Source of the DNA: Trichobilharzia regenti
Lineage: Eukaryota; Platyhelminthes; Trematoda; Strigeidida; Schistosomatidae
DNA length: 64,000 bases
Reading direction: 5' to 3'
Assembly: GCA_944472135.2 (NCBI GenBank)
Contig: OX235262.1
Span: 168,329,509-168,393,508, forward strand
Below the pieces are notes generated by a model. The model ran no database searches. It was not told the DNA's origin and was given only the letters and a program-made list of their open reading frames with translations. Each line of letters opens with the position of its first letter. Position 1 is the stretch's first letter. Made by a program: the position numbers and the translations under genes. Below, piece after piece: positions 21,479 to 32,826 of this stretch.

Positions 21479-21602
21479 ATTATCCACCTTACCTCCGTTT
21501 GAATGATCGACTTCATCATTTTCAAACTCTTTAATAACAGCGGTACACAATTCGGGTTTTTCCTCACAAATCCTCAAAAGATTTATACTTTTACTCTGAC
21601 TA
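21479..21602 (-). pseudogene. Old BEL gag, central piece
   Basis: Antisense reading matches Gag around the young SEVIKPFMICEEEPK and VIKEFENDKVDG blocks, with changes. It is cut on the right by gypsy element A. Confidence 0.7.
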
Positions 21603-21606
21603 GTAA

Positions 21607-21921
21607 TGTAACGACAAAAGACAAGAGTTAGGCAACAGATCGTTTATTAAGGAAATCAACACGTATTTATATATATTTATGTACATTATTATAGCTTATT
21701 CAAGCAGATGAACACAGCCTTTTGATTGGTTGTTTCTTGCAGAAAGTTGACTTTGGACCTCTTTGTGACTGTTCCTTGAATGTCAGATCATCTATACGCC
21801 AAGTCTACCGTGATTGATTGTTGAATCGGTCTTGTTCATATTTTCTCATCACCAATATTTGCGACATACCCGTTGACTTAAAATGCTGTCTACCACTTTT
21901 GGCTAGCCTGCTGTCACCACA
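21607..21921 (-). repeat. 3' LTR of gypsy A
   Basis: 315 bp, from TGTAACGAC to CACCACA. Next to it inside the element is the polypurine tract, seen on the plus strand as CTCGTCCCCCCGCC (21922-21935). A solo LTR of the same family is at 52252-52545. Confidence 0.85.
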
Positions 21922-22022
21922 CTCGTCCCCCCGCCAAATGGCTTCGCGCGCACGAGTTCCGACCTTCTGGGTGATACATCTTCTAGTTGAGGATTGTTAC
22001 TGACCGGCTTGTCCCACTGCGC

Positions 22023-23387
22023 TCATCGTTGGAGCTGACTGGCGTTAACTCGTTTCTGTTTGTCACCTCTTTGGGTGGTATATACTTGACTCCGTCTTTT
22101 TGTGATCGTGCATGGTTCTTCCCACTTTGGAAGGAGTTTCCGTGAACCTAGCCCGCATCCAACTGTATATCTCCTGTCTCTACACTTCACTTGGTCCCCG
22201 GCAGCAAAGGTAATGCAATGAGCCTTTCCTTTCAGCTGAGGCTTCGCGACATCACTCCGTTGCTTCTGCATTACATTCTTGACTGCTTCTTTCCGCTCTG
22301 CTTTTAATTTCGTCGTACTCCGCTTTTGGTGAAGGGGCCAGGTCTCGTTGTGTATCGGTAATCGTGGTTTTCTACCATACATCAGTTGAAAGGGTGACTT
22401 CTTCGTTGCTTCCTGAGTGGTAGCACGATGTGTTAGTAAAATCAGTGGAAGCTCCGTTTCCCAGTTACCCCCCTTTGAGGCCGATCACCCCTTCAGTGTA
22501 CGGTTGATTTTCTCCGTTAGGCCATTCGTTTGTGGGTGATTTGGGGTCGTTCTGATCCTCTTGATGCTCAGCTGTTGCAAACGGGAAGTAAATTCTTCAC
22601 TTTCGAAACAGGGACCTTGGTCTGTCATCATTGTCTTCGGTACGCCGTGGTCTGCAACGATGTATCTAACAACTGCATCTGTCTTCGTTCTTGCACTTTG
22701 GTCTGGGATTGCTATGGTGTCTACCCATCGTGTCACGTGTTCTGTCATCAGCAAGACATACTGATTACCATTGGATGTCTCGGTAAATGGACCCATGACA
22801 TCTACGGACGACAAGTCACCTATCGCCGTAACTGGAATCGACTGAAGCGGTGGTGGTATGCACTGGTGGCTTTTCATTATCTGGTACCGTGGACATCCAA
22901 GTACGTATCTTGCTACGTCTTCTCTCATACCTGGCCAGTACATGCTTTGTCTTAGGAGGTTAGTTGTTCTGGCCACGCCCGTACGTGCTAGCTGGTGACA
23001 TTCTTCTGTCATATCGTGGCTCGGCGATTGAGGTATGACAGCCAGCGAGCTTCCGTCGTTCTTTCGCCAGGTCAGAGTCCGGTAGGCATTCACTCTTAGT
23101 CGATCTCTCTGTCTGAGTAGTGGGGTTGACTCCTCGCCCGCTGTAGCTTGATCCACTTCTATTCCGTTAGGGACCACCTGTATAACTGTATTCAGCGTAT
23201 CTTCCAACCACTGCCTGCGTGGAAGTCTTAGTGGGTCTTGTTCTACTGTATGCATTCCGTAAGCGACCTCAGGTAACTCAGACTCGTCTTCTGGTCTCCA
23301 TAACAAATCTGCCAAGACATTCTCACTTCCAGGAACGTTTGAGATCGTAAAATCGTACTCCTGAAGACGCAGCATCCACCGTGACAA
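22023..23387 (-). pseudogene. Gypsy A RNase H end and integrase
   Basis: Frames 23387-22485 and 22382-22023 are parts of one pol. The first starts at the RNase H C-terminus (SRWMLRLQEYDFTISNVPG, LADLLWRPEDE). The integrase zinc-binding region follows (MYWPGMREDVARYV), in which one His and one Cys of the usual HHCC set appear replaced (TGVARTT, CPRY). The core then has VDVMGPF, MMTDQGPCFES and NHPQTNGLTEKINRTL, keeping the D, D and E positions. The second frame is the integrase C-terminus (MYGRKPRLPI, GDQVKCRDRR). A frame break near 22480 separates them. Inactive copy. Confidence 0.82.
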
Positions 23388-23578
23388 TTTCCTCCGTGGG
23401 TCTCTCGCTGTCTTCAGAAACTGTAGCGGCTTATGTTCAGTTTCGATGTGGAACCGCCGGCCGAGTAAATAAGGTCAACTGCCCATACCATTGCTAAACA
23501 TTCCTTCTCTATCGTTGAATACTTTCGCTCTGTGTGTGTCGAAACCCGACTGGCATACTCATCGATTCCCTAACCCTG

Positions 23579-24047
23579 TCATAGGACGGCACCTATAGCG
23601 CAGTCACTGGCATCTGTGCACACTGTGAACTGTCTTCCAGGTACAGGTAGTTTTAGTGTCATTTGTTGGTGGTCGAGCAGCTGTTCAATTATGTCGAATG
23701 ACCTCTGCGACTCCTCCGACCAAACAAACTTCGGCTCACCTATTAGCTTGTACAGAGGGGCTGCTATCTCATTGAAGTTCTTCACGAAGCGACTATAAAA
23801 CGCTGTTCTACCCAACAATTGTCTCAATATTTTCCTTGAATTCGGGGCTGCGATCGTATCTTTCGCCAAATTTTCTCCGGTAGTGGTTTAATCCACCAAT
23901 TCCCACTTTGTGTCCCAACAGAGTAACATTCATTATGGCTATCTGGGACTTGGTTTTGTTGATGCGCAGTCCAAACTCTTCAATGCGTCGCAGCACGGCT
24001 TCTACATGGTTCACACGATCGTTTTCGTTTCGACTGTATATGACGAG
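23579..24047 (-). pseudogene. Gypsy A reverse transcriptase thumb and RNase H start
   Basis: Begins immediately after gypsy B with codons for LVIYSRNEN, the normal continuation of the YGDD motif. It proceeds through HVEAVLRRIEEFGLRINK and ILRQLLGRTAFYSRFVK to TVCTDASDCAIGAVL, the RNase H start. A frame break near 23840 and degraded sequence at 23388-23578 (around the RNase H centre) show decay. Confidence 0.82.
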
Positions 24048-24052
24048 ATCTT

Positions 24053-24355
24053 TGTTATGATGCTAGATCTTTGTCACGAGGTCACTGCTTAACTACTGAC
24101 CAGTGCCCACTTAACTGGTAAAGCAGAACACGCGATAATCAGTGGTAAAACCAGGATCATTTATTTATGACAAAAGTGACTGTATTCATGCAAATATAAG
24201 GTAGACTGGAAATCAATCAATCCGGTTGAGAGTTTGGAATTGTGCAAGCGTTCACTCAGGAAGCAGGAACAAATGCATGTCAACGACACGCTAATAACTT
24301 GACTGAGACATGATAATGACCGGATAATCGCATGTGTTTTTGCCTCTTCCTAACA
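24053..24355 (-). repeat. 3' LTR of gypsy B
   Basis: 303 bp, from TGTTATGATG to CCTAACA. The adjacent polypurine tract reads AAAAGGGGAGG on the minus strand (24356-24366). It has about 23 bp more than its partner LTR, plus many substitutions, so it is old. Confidence 0.85.
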
Positions 24356-24375
24356 CCTCCCCTTTTACGATAGGG

Positions 24376-26172
24376 CTACCGGTAGCTTTTGTATCGCGGA
24401 ATCACTTGTAGGTACTTTGGCGGTCTTGGTTGTCGTTGTGATCTCCTTGGCTGCTGGGACACTTTACCTTTGTTTCGACTATTTTGGCCATGTGACGTTT
24501 TCGGATCCGTCGTATCTATCAATGGCTCAAATTGTACGTCGGCGGACTTGGAATCGTTCAACTGTTTACCAATTAGTCTATTTCTTATTTGATTGGCATG
24601 CCTGACCCAAATAAGGTCTCCAACCTTGACCTTGTAAATGACTTGACCGTTTCTTCCAACGATCACTCCAGAAACCCATGGGCGATCTCTCCGTATGGAA
24701 TCACAAACCAGTACCGACTGACCAACCATGAAACTTCTTTCCTTGGTGCCATGACGTCTATTGAACCAAAATTCACTATTTCGACCACATTTCCTCCGTC
24801 TTGATGAGATCGGGATAATTGTATCCAAAGTAGTACGTAGTCTTCTTCCAAACATAACTTCTGTGGGAGATGTTTGACCTGGGCATGATGGGTTGGTTGT
24901 GGTTCGATAAATGAAGAGGAAATTGTGCAATACATCCCCTATCGATCCCTCCCCGTTTGACTTCTGAAGTGCGCGCTTGAGTGTATCAGCAAAACGCTCT
25001 GCTTGTCCATTTGACAGAGGATGGTAAGGCGGGCTGCGAATATGCTGAATACCTAGCCGCTCACAAAACTGTTTGAATTGTTCAGCTGTAAACTGAGGTC
25101 CGTTATCGGAAACGAATATCTCTGGAACACCAAATCTGCTGAAAATCTGAACCAACTTATTTAATGTTATCGTCACTGTGGTATTTTGCATTATGAAAAC
25201 CTCCGACCACTTGGAATACGCGTCGATTACCACGAGAAACTATTTGCCGTTGATTGGGCCGGCAAAATCTATGTGGATTCTTGACCACGGTTTTCCTGGG
25301 TTGGGCCACGGCTGTAGGTCTGTCTTGATAGGCATTTTCAAAGCCTGAGCACAGCGAGAACATGAGCAAACCATCACTTCCAATTCACGATCGATATTTG
25401 GCCAGTAGATGTAACAGCCTGCCAACGATTTCATACGGCCAATACTAGGAAGCGTAAAATGTAGTTGACTCATGACTTTTTGTTGGAGACTTCGAGGCAC
25501 GACCACACGTTCGCCAAACATAATGCAGTCATTGACCAGGGATAACGAATATCGTCGTTGATAGAACTGTTTTAAATCTGGACAATCAATACGCGAGGGC
25601 CAGCCAGAACGCAGATACTGTTGAACTGACTGTAATGTCGGGTCACGCTGCGTCTCTCGTTGAACCATGTCGGCTGAGACAGGTAAAGTGTTTATTGACG
25701 TCATCAATACGTGGTACACGTCTTCATCGACAGAAAGGCCGGCGATCACAGCGTCCTCCTTTGCGGTCGAGTTCGGATGCATCAGCATGTTGGTAGGACT
25801 ATCTGAGCACTGTACATTGGAACAAACTGAATTCAGTGTGACATCCCAGAGTTTCGTCTTTTCCATCCAGTCAATACCAAGCAAGTTCAAATCATGACGA
25901 TTGGTGATGTAGCATGTTCCTTGGAACGAGGTCGACCAGAAAGTTAAGTCGCATGCAATCTGGCCAGATAATTTCATTACGTCACCCGGCGCGTTTCTTG
26001 TAGTATGCTCTGTTCTCTGATAAGGTGGACACCCAAGTACCCGCCACGTCTGGGGAGATATGACTGTGATATAAGCAGCAGTATCTAACTGTAGTCTAAC
26101 TGGCTTCTGGTTGATAGAAAGTGTGACAAACTTTCTTTTTGACTCGAGGTCAACTTTGAAGGTAGCGAACAT
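24376..26172 (-). pseudogene. Gypsy B protease-integrase polyprotein, RT deleted
   Basis: Frame 26172-25240 starts with a retropepsin (LQLDTAAYITVIS, active site read as DTA; LLGIDWMEKT). It passes straight into the pre-integrase region (VVPRSLQQKVMSQLHFTLPS) and zinc-binding part (YWPNIDRELE, CSCSRC). No YxDD or RNase H motif lies between, so the enzyme core is deleted. A single in-frame TAG at 25240 then separates it from frame 25233-24376. That frame carries the integrase core (VIDAYSKWSEV, FVSDNGPQF, HPLSNGQAERF) and C-terminus (VMFGRRLRTTLD, a basic tail with RRSQRQPRPPKYL). One zinc-ligand His also looks lost. Confidence 0.85.
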
Positions 26173-26202
26173 ACTGCTGATTTGAGGTTTTGTCGACCGA
26201 GA

Positions 26203-27180
26203 TCAAAACTTTCGTGACCGTGCCATCCTATTGTGAGATCGGATTGGCCTATGTTTCACTGGGAGACAAAATCCTTCCTTGTGACCATACTTGTTACAGA
26301 TACTGCATTTATGTCTTTCATACGGGCAAAATTTACCAAAATGCCACGATCCACAAAACCAACAATTTGTGGGAGGCTTGTGTTTGACTTGCAGAGAATT
26401 GTTTGACTTGACAGCCTGAACAGAAGTAAATTCATGAACTTGCCCGTCCTCAATCAGCTTCGTGTCATGCTTTAGATTGATGATTCGCTGGCACTCAGCA
26501 GTTACCTCCTGTAACGTCATGTCCGGTTTGCGTTCAGTCTCTGCAAGGATTCGGATACGAATATCACTGTCAACTGAAGATTTGAGACCGCAGACAAAGA
26601 TCAGGCATTTAAACTGGTCATCCGTAAGTGATCGAATTTTCGATCACTCGCATTCACGATTCACCTTACCAGCATAGGTGAGAATATTATCTCCTGGATC
26701 TTTGGATATCTTGAAACAATTGTAACGGATACTGAAGAGAGATAACTGTTCACCGAAAATATTGGTTAACGTTTGAACGGTTTCTTCAAAGTTGAGTTCT
26801 CTGAAGTTCTTTGGTAGAATATGATTGACATATTTGTTATGTTCGGCTGGGCCAAGTTTCCGAAGGAGTAGTCTTACTTTGGCCGAATCATCTAGGTGAG
26901 CGCATTCAACCCGGAACAGATCTTCACAACGTCGAAACCAAGCTTCAAACGTCACGCCTGTTGAAGGTTCGAAACTGAACTCTACAACTGAACTCCGAAT
27001 AGATTCGGTTTTCTCTGAGTTGTAACTGCCGAGATTTTAAATTGAAAACTGCTTTGTAAGTTTTTCAATCAAGCTGAGCTGACAAGCTTCAAACCGTTGC
27101 TGTTGTTGATGAAGGGGGAGTTGCATTTGTTCAAATGAAATTGTCGTTTGGAAGACAGACTGGATGTACACTGGATGATC
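26203..27180 (-). pseudogene. Gypsy B gag with two zinc knuckles
   Basis: The frame runs from about 27180 and is broken by a TAA near 27040 and a TGA near 26646; the frame itself is preserved across both. The Gag core reads TFEAWFRRCEDLFRVE and KVRLLLRKLGPAEHNKYV. The C-terminus has C-x2-C-x3-H-x4-C (CWFCGSWHFGKFC) followed by a canonical C-x2-C-x4-H-x4-C (CSICNKYGHKEGFC). This is typical nucleic-acid-binding nucleocapsid. Confidence 0.8.
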
Positions 27181-27214
27181 TGGGTTTTATTTGACTGTAT
27201 CGAACTGCAATGGA

Positions 27215-27232
27215 TTCGAAACCCCGTCGCCA
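27215..27232 (-). promoter_or_regulatory. Primer-binding site of gypsy B
   Basis: On the minus strand TGGCGACGGGGTTTCGAA lies two bases inside the 5' LTR. It has the layout of a complement to a tRNA 3' end (CCA, acceptor stem, T-loop TTCGA). I do not assign the tRNA. Confidence 0.7.
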
Positions 27233-27234
27233 AT

Positions 27235-27514
27235 TGTTATGATGCTAGATCTTTGTCACTAGGTCACTGCTTAACTACTGACCAGTGCCCACTTAACTGG
27301 TAAAGCAGAACACGCGATAATCAGTGGTAAAACCAGGATCATTTATTTATGACAAAAGTGACTGTATTCATGCAAATATAAGGTAGACTGGAAATCAATC
27401 AATACGGTTGAGGGTTTGGAATTGTGCAAGCGTCCAATCAGAAACCTGAAACAAATGCACGTCAACGACATGATAGTAACTTGATGATTGCATATGTTTT
27501 GCCTCTTCCTAACA
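27235..27514 (-). repeat. 5' LTR of gypsy B
   Basis: 280 bp, TGTTATGATG to CCTAACA, same orientation as 24053-24355. The right flank ATCAT continues into gypsy A's YGDD codons. Confidence 0.85.
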
Positions 27515-28460
27515 ATCATCGCCATACACCTGCACGTTTTTCAAGTTCTTAAGTAATAGCGTCATCAGTCGTCTGACCTTAAACGGTGCACCTGCTAGTC
27601 CAAATGGCATGCGTTTAAATCGATATTGTGTCTGACCCACGATGAATGCCGTCTTACCTCTATCACCTTGTTTTATCGGTATCTGCCAGTATCCTGAGCG
27701 AAGATCGAGAACCAAAAACACATTCGCGCCTTGTAAGCGATCTAAAGTTTCTACTACTGCTGCCATGGCACATGGTCTTAACTCTGTCATACTGTTCAGC
27801 CGTCGAAAATCAACACAGAATGTATGCTTCCCATTCGCTTTTTTTACTAACAGCACTGGAGAGTTGTACGGGCTATCAGCTTTTTCGATAATATCACCGT
27901 TTAACATCTCTTGCTCTTGTCGTTCCACTTCGCCTTCCAGATGACATGGAACTCTTCGCGTTGTAAACAACCTTACTTTCGGATCCCTTAACGGAATTTC
28001 GTGATTCACCTTATCGCAATAACCATATGGGTCGTCATCTCCAGTGAACAGATGATCGTATTTATTAATTGACTCTGTCATATTGTGTGCTGTCGACAGC
28101 TTAACCACCGCTCTCTCGCTGTTCTCATACATGATGATATACCCGTATTTCGTGATCACAACGTTCGCTTGGGTGTCAATTATCGCACCAATCTCCCGCA
28201 GAAAATCCGCTCCTAGTATCGTTCGCTGTAGCTCGGGTGCAACAATGAAAGGAAACGTCACCTCGCAGCCGCCAACAACGACCGTACAGTTCGATCTACC
28301 CGTGATACGTAACACATGCCCACCTACCGTTTGTACTATCAGTGAACAGGAACTAACCCTCTTACACAATTTCTTATGTATCCACTGAACACACTACCTC
28401 TTGATCATTCACTCGCAACTTCGAATACACAGCCCCTTTCTCAATAGCCCCCACTAAATA
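27515..28460 (-). pseudogene. Gypsy A protease and reverse transcriptase N-terminal half
   Basis: Frame 28369-27509 encodes the protease end (TILGADFLREIGAIIDTQ) and reverse transcriptase fingers/palm (DIIEKADSPYNSPVLLVKK, FCVDFRRLNSMTE, FLVLDLRSGYWQI, KTAFIVGQTQYRFKRMPFG). It ends at VQVYGDD, where gypsy B interrupts it. Upstream, around 28390-28460, the protease active-site region reads CSVDT followed at once by a stop. The expected DTG is therefore broken. Confidence 0.83.
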
Positions 28461-28465
28461 TAGTT

Positions 28466-29002
28466 TCATACGAGAGAAAGAACACGTATTATACCGTTTG
28501 AAACTTTTCTTTTTCGCCTTTCTGGGCAGTATCTTCTCCAGTGTCCCGGCTTACCCCATTCAAAACATCGGTCTTTTCTATCACCCAACTTTAACGCCGC
28601 CACTTCCCGCTGCAACGCTTCAATTTTCTGCTCGTATTCGTTTGGTTTTGGTTGCTGTATAGCGGCTACACTTGTGCTCAGCAGCTGTCTGGTCACCTTC
28701 GCTAGCTCACTAATATCCATCGGTTGCGTTGCGTTAACCAGTTTTAATTGCTGAGAAATGTGGTCGGGGACACTCTCGATGAATTGGGAAGAGAGTAACT
28801 GCGCTTCTGATTCTTCGTTCTAAGTGGGAAGCGCACTTCGAAGTAGATTCGTCAACAACTTCCTCAGGACAACCGCCTTCACCGCATGCTCCTTGACACC
28901 TACCAGCTCAGCGACGGCCTCGAAGTCACATTAGAAGCTCCGTATGTCTCCTTCAAACGCAGTTAGCCACTGGAACTTCATTTTTCGGAGGCAGCGATAC
29001 CA
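28466..29002 (-). pseudogene. Gypsy A gag/nucleocapsid remnant and primer site
   Basis: Frame 28720-28466 has a coiled-coil-like segment (KIEALQREVAALKL) and one knuckle, CFEWGKPGHWRRYC, in which the second Cys is replaced by Trp. The sequence up to 28984 is further degraded gag. At 28985-29002, TGGTATCGCTGCCTCCGA on the minus strand lies two bases from the LTR and is the likely primer-binding site. Confidence 0.68.
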
Positions 29003-29004
29003 GT

Positions 29005-29263
29005 TGTAACGGCAAGAGACAAGAGTTAGGCAACAGATCGTTTATTAAGGAAATCAACACGTATTTACATATATTTATGTACATTATTATAGCTTATTCA
29101 AGCAGATGAACACAGCCTTTTGATTGGTTGTTTCTTGCAGAAAGTTGACTTTGGACCTCTTTGTGACTGTTCCTTGAATGTCAGATCATCTATACGCCAA
29201 GTCTACCGTGATTGATTGTTGAATCGGTCTTGTTCATATTTTCTCACCACCAGTATTCACGAC
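29005..29263 (-). repeat. 5' LTR of gypsy A, first part
   Basis: Matches 21607-21865 almost base for base. It is broken at 29263 by an RTE LINE, and the LTR resumes at 31503. GTATTCACGAC (left) and AAATTTGCGAC (right) look like an eroded target duplication of about 11 bp. Confidence 0.82.
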
Positions 29264-29769
29264 CATGTGCTTTTCGATCACTGCGCTACATTTCTCTTCT
29301 TTCATGAAAACTCTTGTTTCTGTAGAACTTCATGCCAAGAGTTTGTGGAAATTATTACAATTATTCACCCTCCGGACACTGAATCTGTGGATATAATCTT
29401 GTTGACAGATAAAACTTATAACTAACTGCTTGGATTTTTTGAATTTTCAACATAAACTCACATCTATGATTGTGTATATTGTTGGATTTATATGTTCAAG
29501 TTGACCCATGTCAGTGAATCTATGGTTTTGGTATCATTTTAGTTAACTGTGCTTAACTGTACTGTATGTTGTTGTATTGTTGTTGTCGCTTTTTGCCGTT
29601 TGTGCTGTGAATTATTTTTTCCTTTTGGTGGTGTTGTTCTGATGGTTTTATTCCTTCTTTTCCGATTTTAAGGGGAGCAACCCAAAAGGTCGCTTCTCTC
29701 TAGACTTTATCTTAATGTAACCATTTCACTTCTCAGGCGTGAGGCTAGCAACCCCACCCTGTAAGCAAA

Positions 29770-30465
29770 GTTGCTACAGAAACTTCAGCACGATGAATCT
29801 CTTTGCACCAAAAGAAAAAGTCTGCGTTGAGACATGGAACGCTCGCACCATGTACGAGATTGGCAAAGCTGCCCAGATCGCGAACGAGATCAAAAGATAC
29901 GGAATCCAAATGCTGGGAATATGTAAAAGCAGATGGAACGGAAATGGACTCACCAAATCGGCAACGGGTGAGTCAGTGATCTACTAAGGTCACCCGCACG
30001 CACACCGAGGGCGTGGCTATCATGATGTCACCAACGGAAACAAAGGCCTTGATGCAATGGGAGGCGATCTCGTCCAGGATAATGACCGCCAGATTCAACT
30101 CCAAAGGAAGGAAAGTGTCAATTATACAATGTTGTGCACCCACAAACATCGCAGACCTCGAAAAGAAGGAGGAATTCTACAGACAACTACAGGGAGCAAT
30201 GGACAATACTCCAGCTGGTGACATTAAAATACTAATGGGAGACATTATCGCCAAACTGAGACCAGACAACACAGGAAGGGAACTCATCATGGGCAGAGAA
30301 GCTCTCGGAGAAATGAATGAAAATGGAGAACTCTTCGCCGACTTCTGCACCTTCAACGAACTAGGGATTGGTGGCAGTGTATACAAGCACAAAGATATCC
30401 ACAGGGCTACATGGGTGTCACCAGACGGGCAAACCAAAAACAAGGGACAATCCAAATCATATTAA
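29770..30465 (+). pseudogene. RTE apurinic-like endonuclease domain
   Basis: It would nick target DNA for target-primed reverse transcription. Recognisable segments are VETWNARTMYEIGKAAQ, YGIQMLGICKSRWNG, TEGVAIMMSPTETKALMQWE and VSIIQCCAPTNIADLEKKEE. A stop at about 29985 and later shifts break the frame. The domain order matches RTE elements. Confidence 0.75.
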
Positions 30466-30632
30466 AAGCTTTCAGGGAAACAGGAGCTGCAGACAGACCA
30501 CAAGCCAACTTCAACACTCAAAAACTGAAGGACCATGATACAAAGGACATCTTAGTTGCAAGCATAAGGGACAGAGCCGAGACACAAATCAACGCTAGCG
30601 AAGAGGTCGGCGTAGAAAGGCAGTAGCACAAC

Positions 30633-31337
30633 TTGAAAACGGTGTGGAGTCAAACCTGCATGGAAGTTCTAGGCAGAAAGAAGAGACAGGACAAACAGTG
30701 TCTCACTGCGGACACTTGGAAATTAATAGAAGAGAGAAGGATAGTGAAACAAAAGATTATCCAGTGTATTGACGAGCAACAAAAACAGGAGTTGAATGCA
30801 AACCACAATACGTTGAACAGAAGAGTAAAGAAGAATGCCAGGGAAGACAAAAGAAAACATTATGAAGCCATGGCAAATGAAGCAGAACAGGCTACAGGCA
30901 AAGGAGACCTCGCCACGCTCTACCAAACAACTAGGCACCTATCAGGCAAAAGTTCGACACAGATTAAGCCAGTCAAGGATGACAATGGAAAGTCAATCAC
31001 CAAAGAATTAGAGCAAAGGAAACGCTGGGCTGAACACTCCAAAAGACTTCTTAATCAGCCGCCACCTACAATGCGCCCAACAATACCAACAACGGAAGCA
31101 CAACTACCGGTGAACATCGACTCCCTGACGAAATCAGAAGTCTTGAAGGCAATCCAGATTCTAAAAGATGGAAACGTAGCAGGACCAGATGAAATCTCAA
31201 CAGAAACATTGAAAATGGACCTACAGACAACAGCGAACTTGATGACGCCATTGCTGGAGAAGGTGCGGAAAGAGGGCAAGGTATCCAAGGATTGGAAGAA
31301 AGGATACTTATCAAGCAACCAAAGAAAGGAGACTTAA
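30633..31337 (+). pseudogene. RTE reverse transcriptase N-terminal part
   Basis: Open for 234 codons. A basic linker (RRVKKNAREDKRKHYEAMA) is followed by the fingers start (SEVLKAIQILKDGNVAGPDE, TPLLEKVRKEGKVSKDWKKG). The palm with its YADD-type motif is missing because of the internal deletion. Confidence 0.75.
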
Positions 31338-31502
31338 GTCAATGCAAAAACTGGCGCGGAATTATGCTCCTGTCCATCCCAAGCAAAATAGTCGGAGCGG
31401 AGTGAAAAAGTTGGCGGAAAACCGAAGGCAATGGAGACGCGTGGCTGAAGCCCTGTGTTCCTCTAGGAACTGAAGGATATAATAATAATGATATAATAAT
31501 AA

Positions 31503-31568
31503 AATTTGCGACATACCCATTGACGTAAAATGCTGTCTACAATTTTCGGCTTGCCTGCTCTCACCACG
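31503..31568 (-). repeat. 5' LTR of gypsy A, second part
   Basis: TTTGCGACATACCC through CTCACCACG corresponds to 21856-21921 of the partner LTR. It is followed by GTGA and then old gag. Confidence 0.78.
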
Positions 31569-31572
31569 GTGA

Positions 31573-32721
31573 TAACTTGTAAACTTGTGGAGACAGAACT
31601 GGACTCTGAAACTGTAACTCTCTTCTCCTGCACAAACTGCGGTGTCGTCTGCGACACTTCATTCCACAATGGCTTACCGCTTTCAACTACAGGCTTCTTT
31701 ACTGCACCATTATCGTCACACGGTTCTGATTCAGACCTTGATTTCACATTTAGCTTACCACTAAACTCGGTCACTTCTTCACAGTTCGCCCTTGTATGCA
31801 CTTCTTGCGAACGTGTAAAACACAACCGTGCTTGTCTCGCAGCTTGTAAACTATCTGTTGAGGATGTACCACGAAAGCTGTTACACTCACTCAGTTTATA
31901 TGCATTACTGGACACCATAGAGTTTTTTGAATATCCGCTTCGCTAGGACCCCTTCGTCATAAATGATTGTGTTTTGCTCTCAGGCTGCTCTATTCTAGGG
32001 GTGGAATGCAGTATACTGGCAAACTTGCTCATAGATTGATTGACACTATCGTTTACCAGTTTCAGAATATCATCGAACTTTGGCTCGATACCTTCATCCT
32101 CTATACGAGAGCCTATCTTCACCCACTTTCTTTGCAGTCGAGTAGGTAGACGTCTCGCTATTACTTCTGGGACTGAACTTGAGTTCAGATCGCTCATGCA
32201 ATTCATCGAAATCAACGTATTCTTGTAAGTCATCAGATTATCCAAAAACTCAGTGAGTGCTTTGGAGTCATCTAGTAATTGACTACCATTACCTTTAATA
32301 GCCTCAAATACGTTCCTTACAATCATCGAAGGTCTTCCAAAACTTTGATGCAGGATACGCATCGCCTCGATATATCCTTTGTTTGGCTTCATAACTTTAC
32401 AGCACTGTATGGCTCTTGAAGTAACACCAGTGCAGTACCTCAACAAATACATTAACTTCATTTCATCATTTGATAAAAACTACTCAACATGATCTCAAAC
32501 TGTTTGGTAAATTGTGGATAGACGGTTGGGTTTCCACCAAAGTACTGAGGCTCGAATTTGGGTAACTGTAATCCCTTACTATCCCTAAACGGCGAACCAT
32601 GAACAACAGAATCACCATGCTGAGCATTATACATACCATTACAACTAACAAGCAACTCAGCATTACTTACTTTCATGCCTGCTTCCAAGACGCTCCGTCC
32701 CTTCTTTGACCCAGGCATCAC
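31573..32721 (-). pseudogene. Old BEL gag, N-terminal half
   Basis: Frames 32721-32458, 32461-31943 and 31918-31573 successively match the young Gag from its start (MPGSKKGRSVL) through LPKFEPQYFGGNP, LMYLLRYCTGVTSRAIQCC and RLPTRLQRKWVKIGSR. They reach the zinc-knuckle relic CFTRSQEVHTRANC, which has the same Cys-to-Arg state as the young copy. Two frameshifts are present. The initiating ATG is conserved. Confidence 0.87.
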
Positions 32722-32826
32722 CTAACTTGACCAAAAAATCCAGAAAGTTCCAGATAACACTTGTCCAAAGAAGACTTGCAGACACCAGGAAAGGCGAACA
32801 GAAACTATCCGAACACTATCAGAAAC

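Larger units (their letters stand above)
24053..27514 (-). mobile_element. Ty3/gypsy element B, reverse-transcriptase-less
   Basis: LTRs are 24053-24355 and 27235-27514. The flanks ATCTT (24048-24052) and ATCAT (27515-27519) are a five-base duplication with one change. It lies inside the YGDD-LVIY codons of gypsy A. The order right to left is gag, protease, integrase. The whole reverse transcriptase/RNase H block is missing, which explains the 3.46 kb size. It could have moved only with help, or was deleted after insertion. Confidence 0.86.
29264..31502 (+). mobile_element. RTE-clade LINE (SR2-like), internally deleted
   Basis: Order on the plus strand: 5' region (GAGGCTAGCAACC near 29742), an endonuclease frame from about 29770 (VETWNARTMYEIGKAAQIAN, GICKSRWNGNG, TEGVAIMMSP), a linker, then the reverse transcriptase start (LKDGNVAGPDEISTETLK to about 31318). 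Near 31390 it jumps to the extreme C-terminus (KKLAENRRQWRRVAEAL, then N and stop). The tail is TAATAATAATGATATAATAATAA. The catalytic palm is gone. Several stops and shifts are present. Confidence 0.82.
21607..31568 (-). mobile_element. Ty3/gypsy element A, itself interrupted twice
   Basis: 3' LTR 21607-21921; 5' LTR 29005-29263 plus 31503-31568, split by an RTE LINE. Flanks GTAA (21603-21606) and GTGA (31569-31572) form a four-base duplication with one change. Pol reads right to left: nucleocapsid 28720-28466, protease/reverse transcriptase 28369-27515, then gypsy B, then reverse transcriptase/RNase H 24047-23579, then RNase H/integrase 23387-22023. Removing both insertions leaves about 4.25 kb, near the usual size for such elements. 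Stops and lost catalytic residues show that it is dead. Confidence 0.88.
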
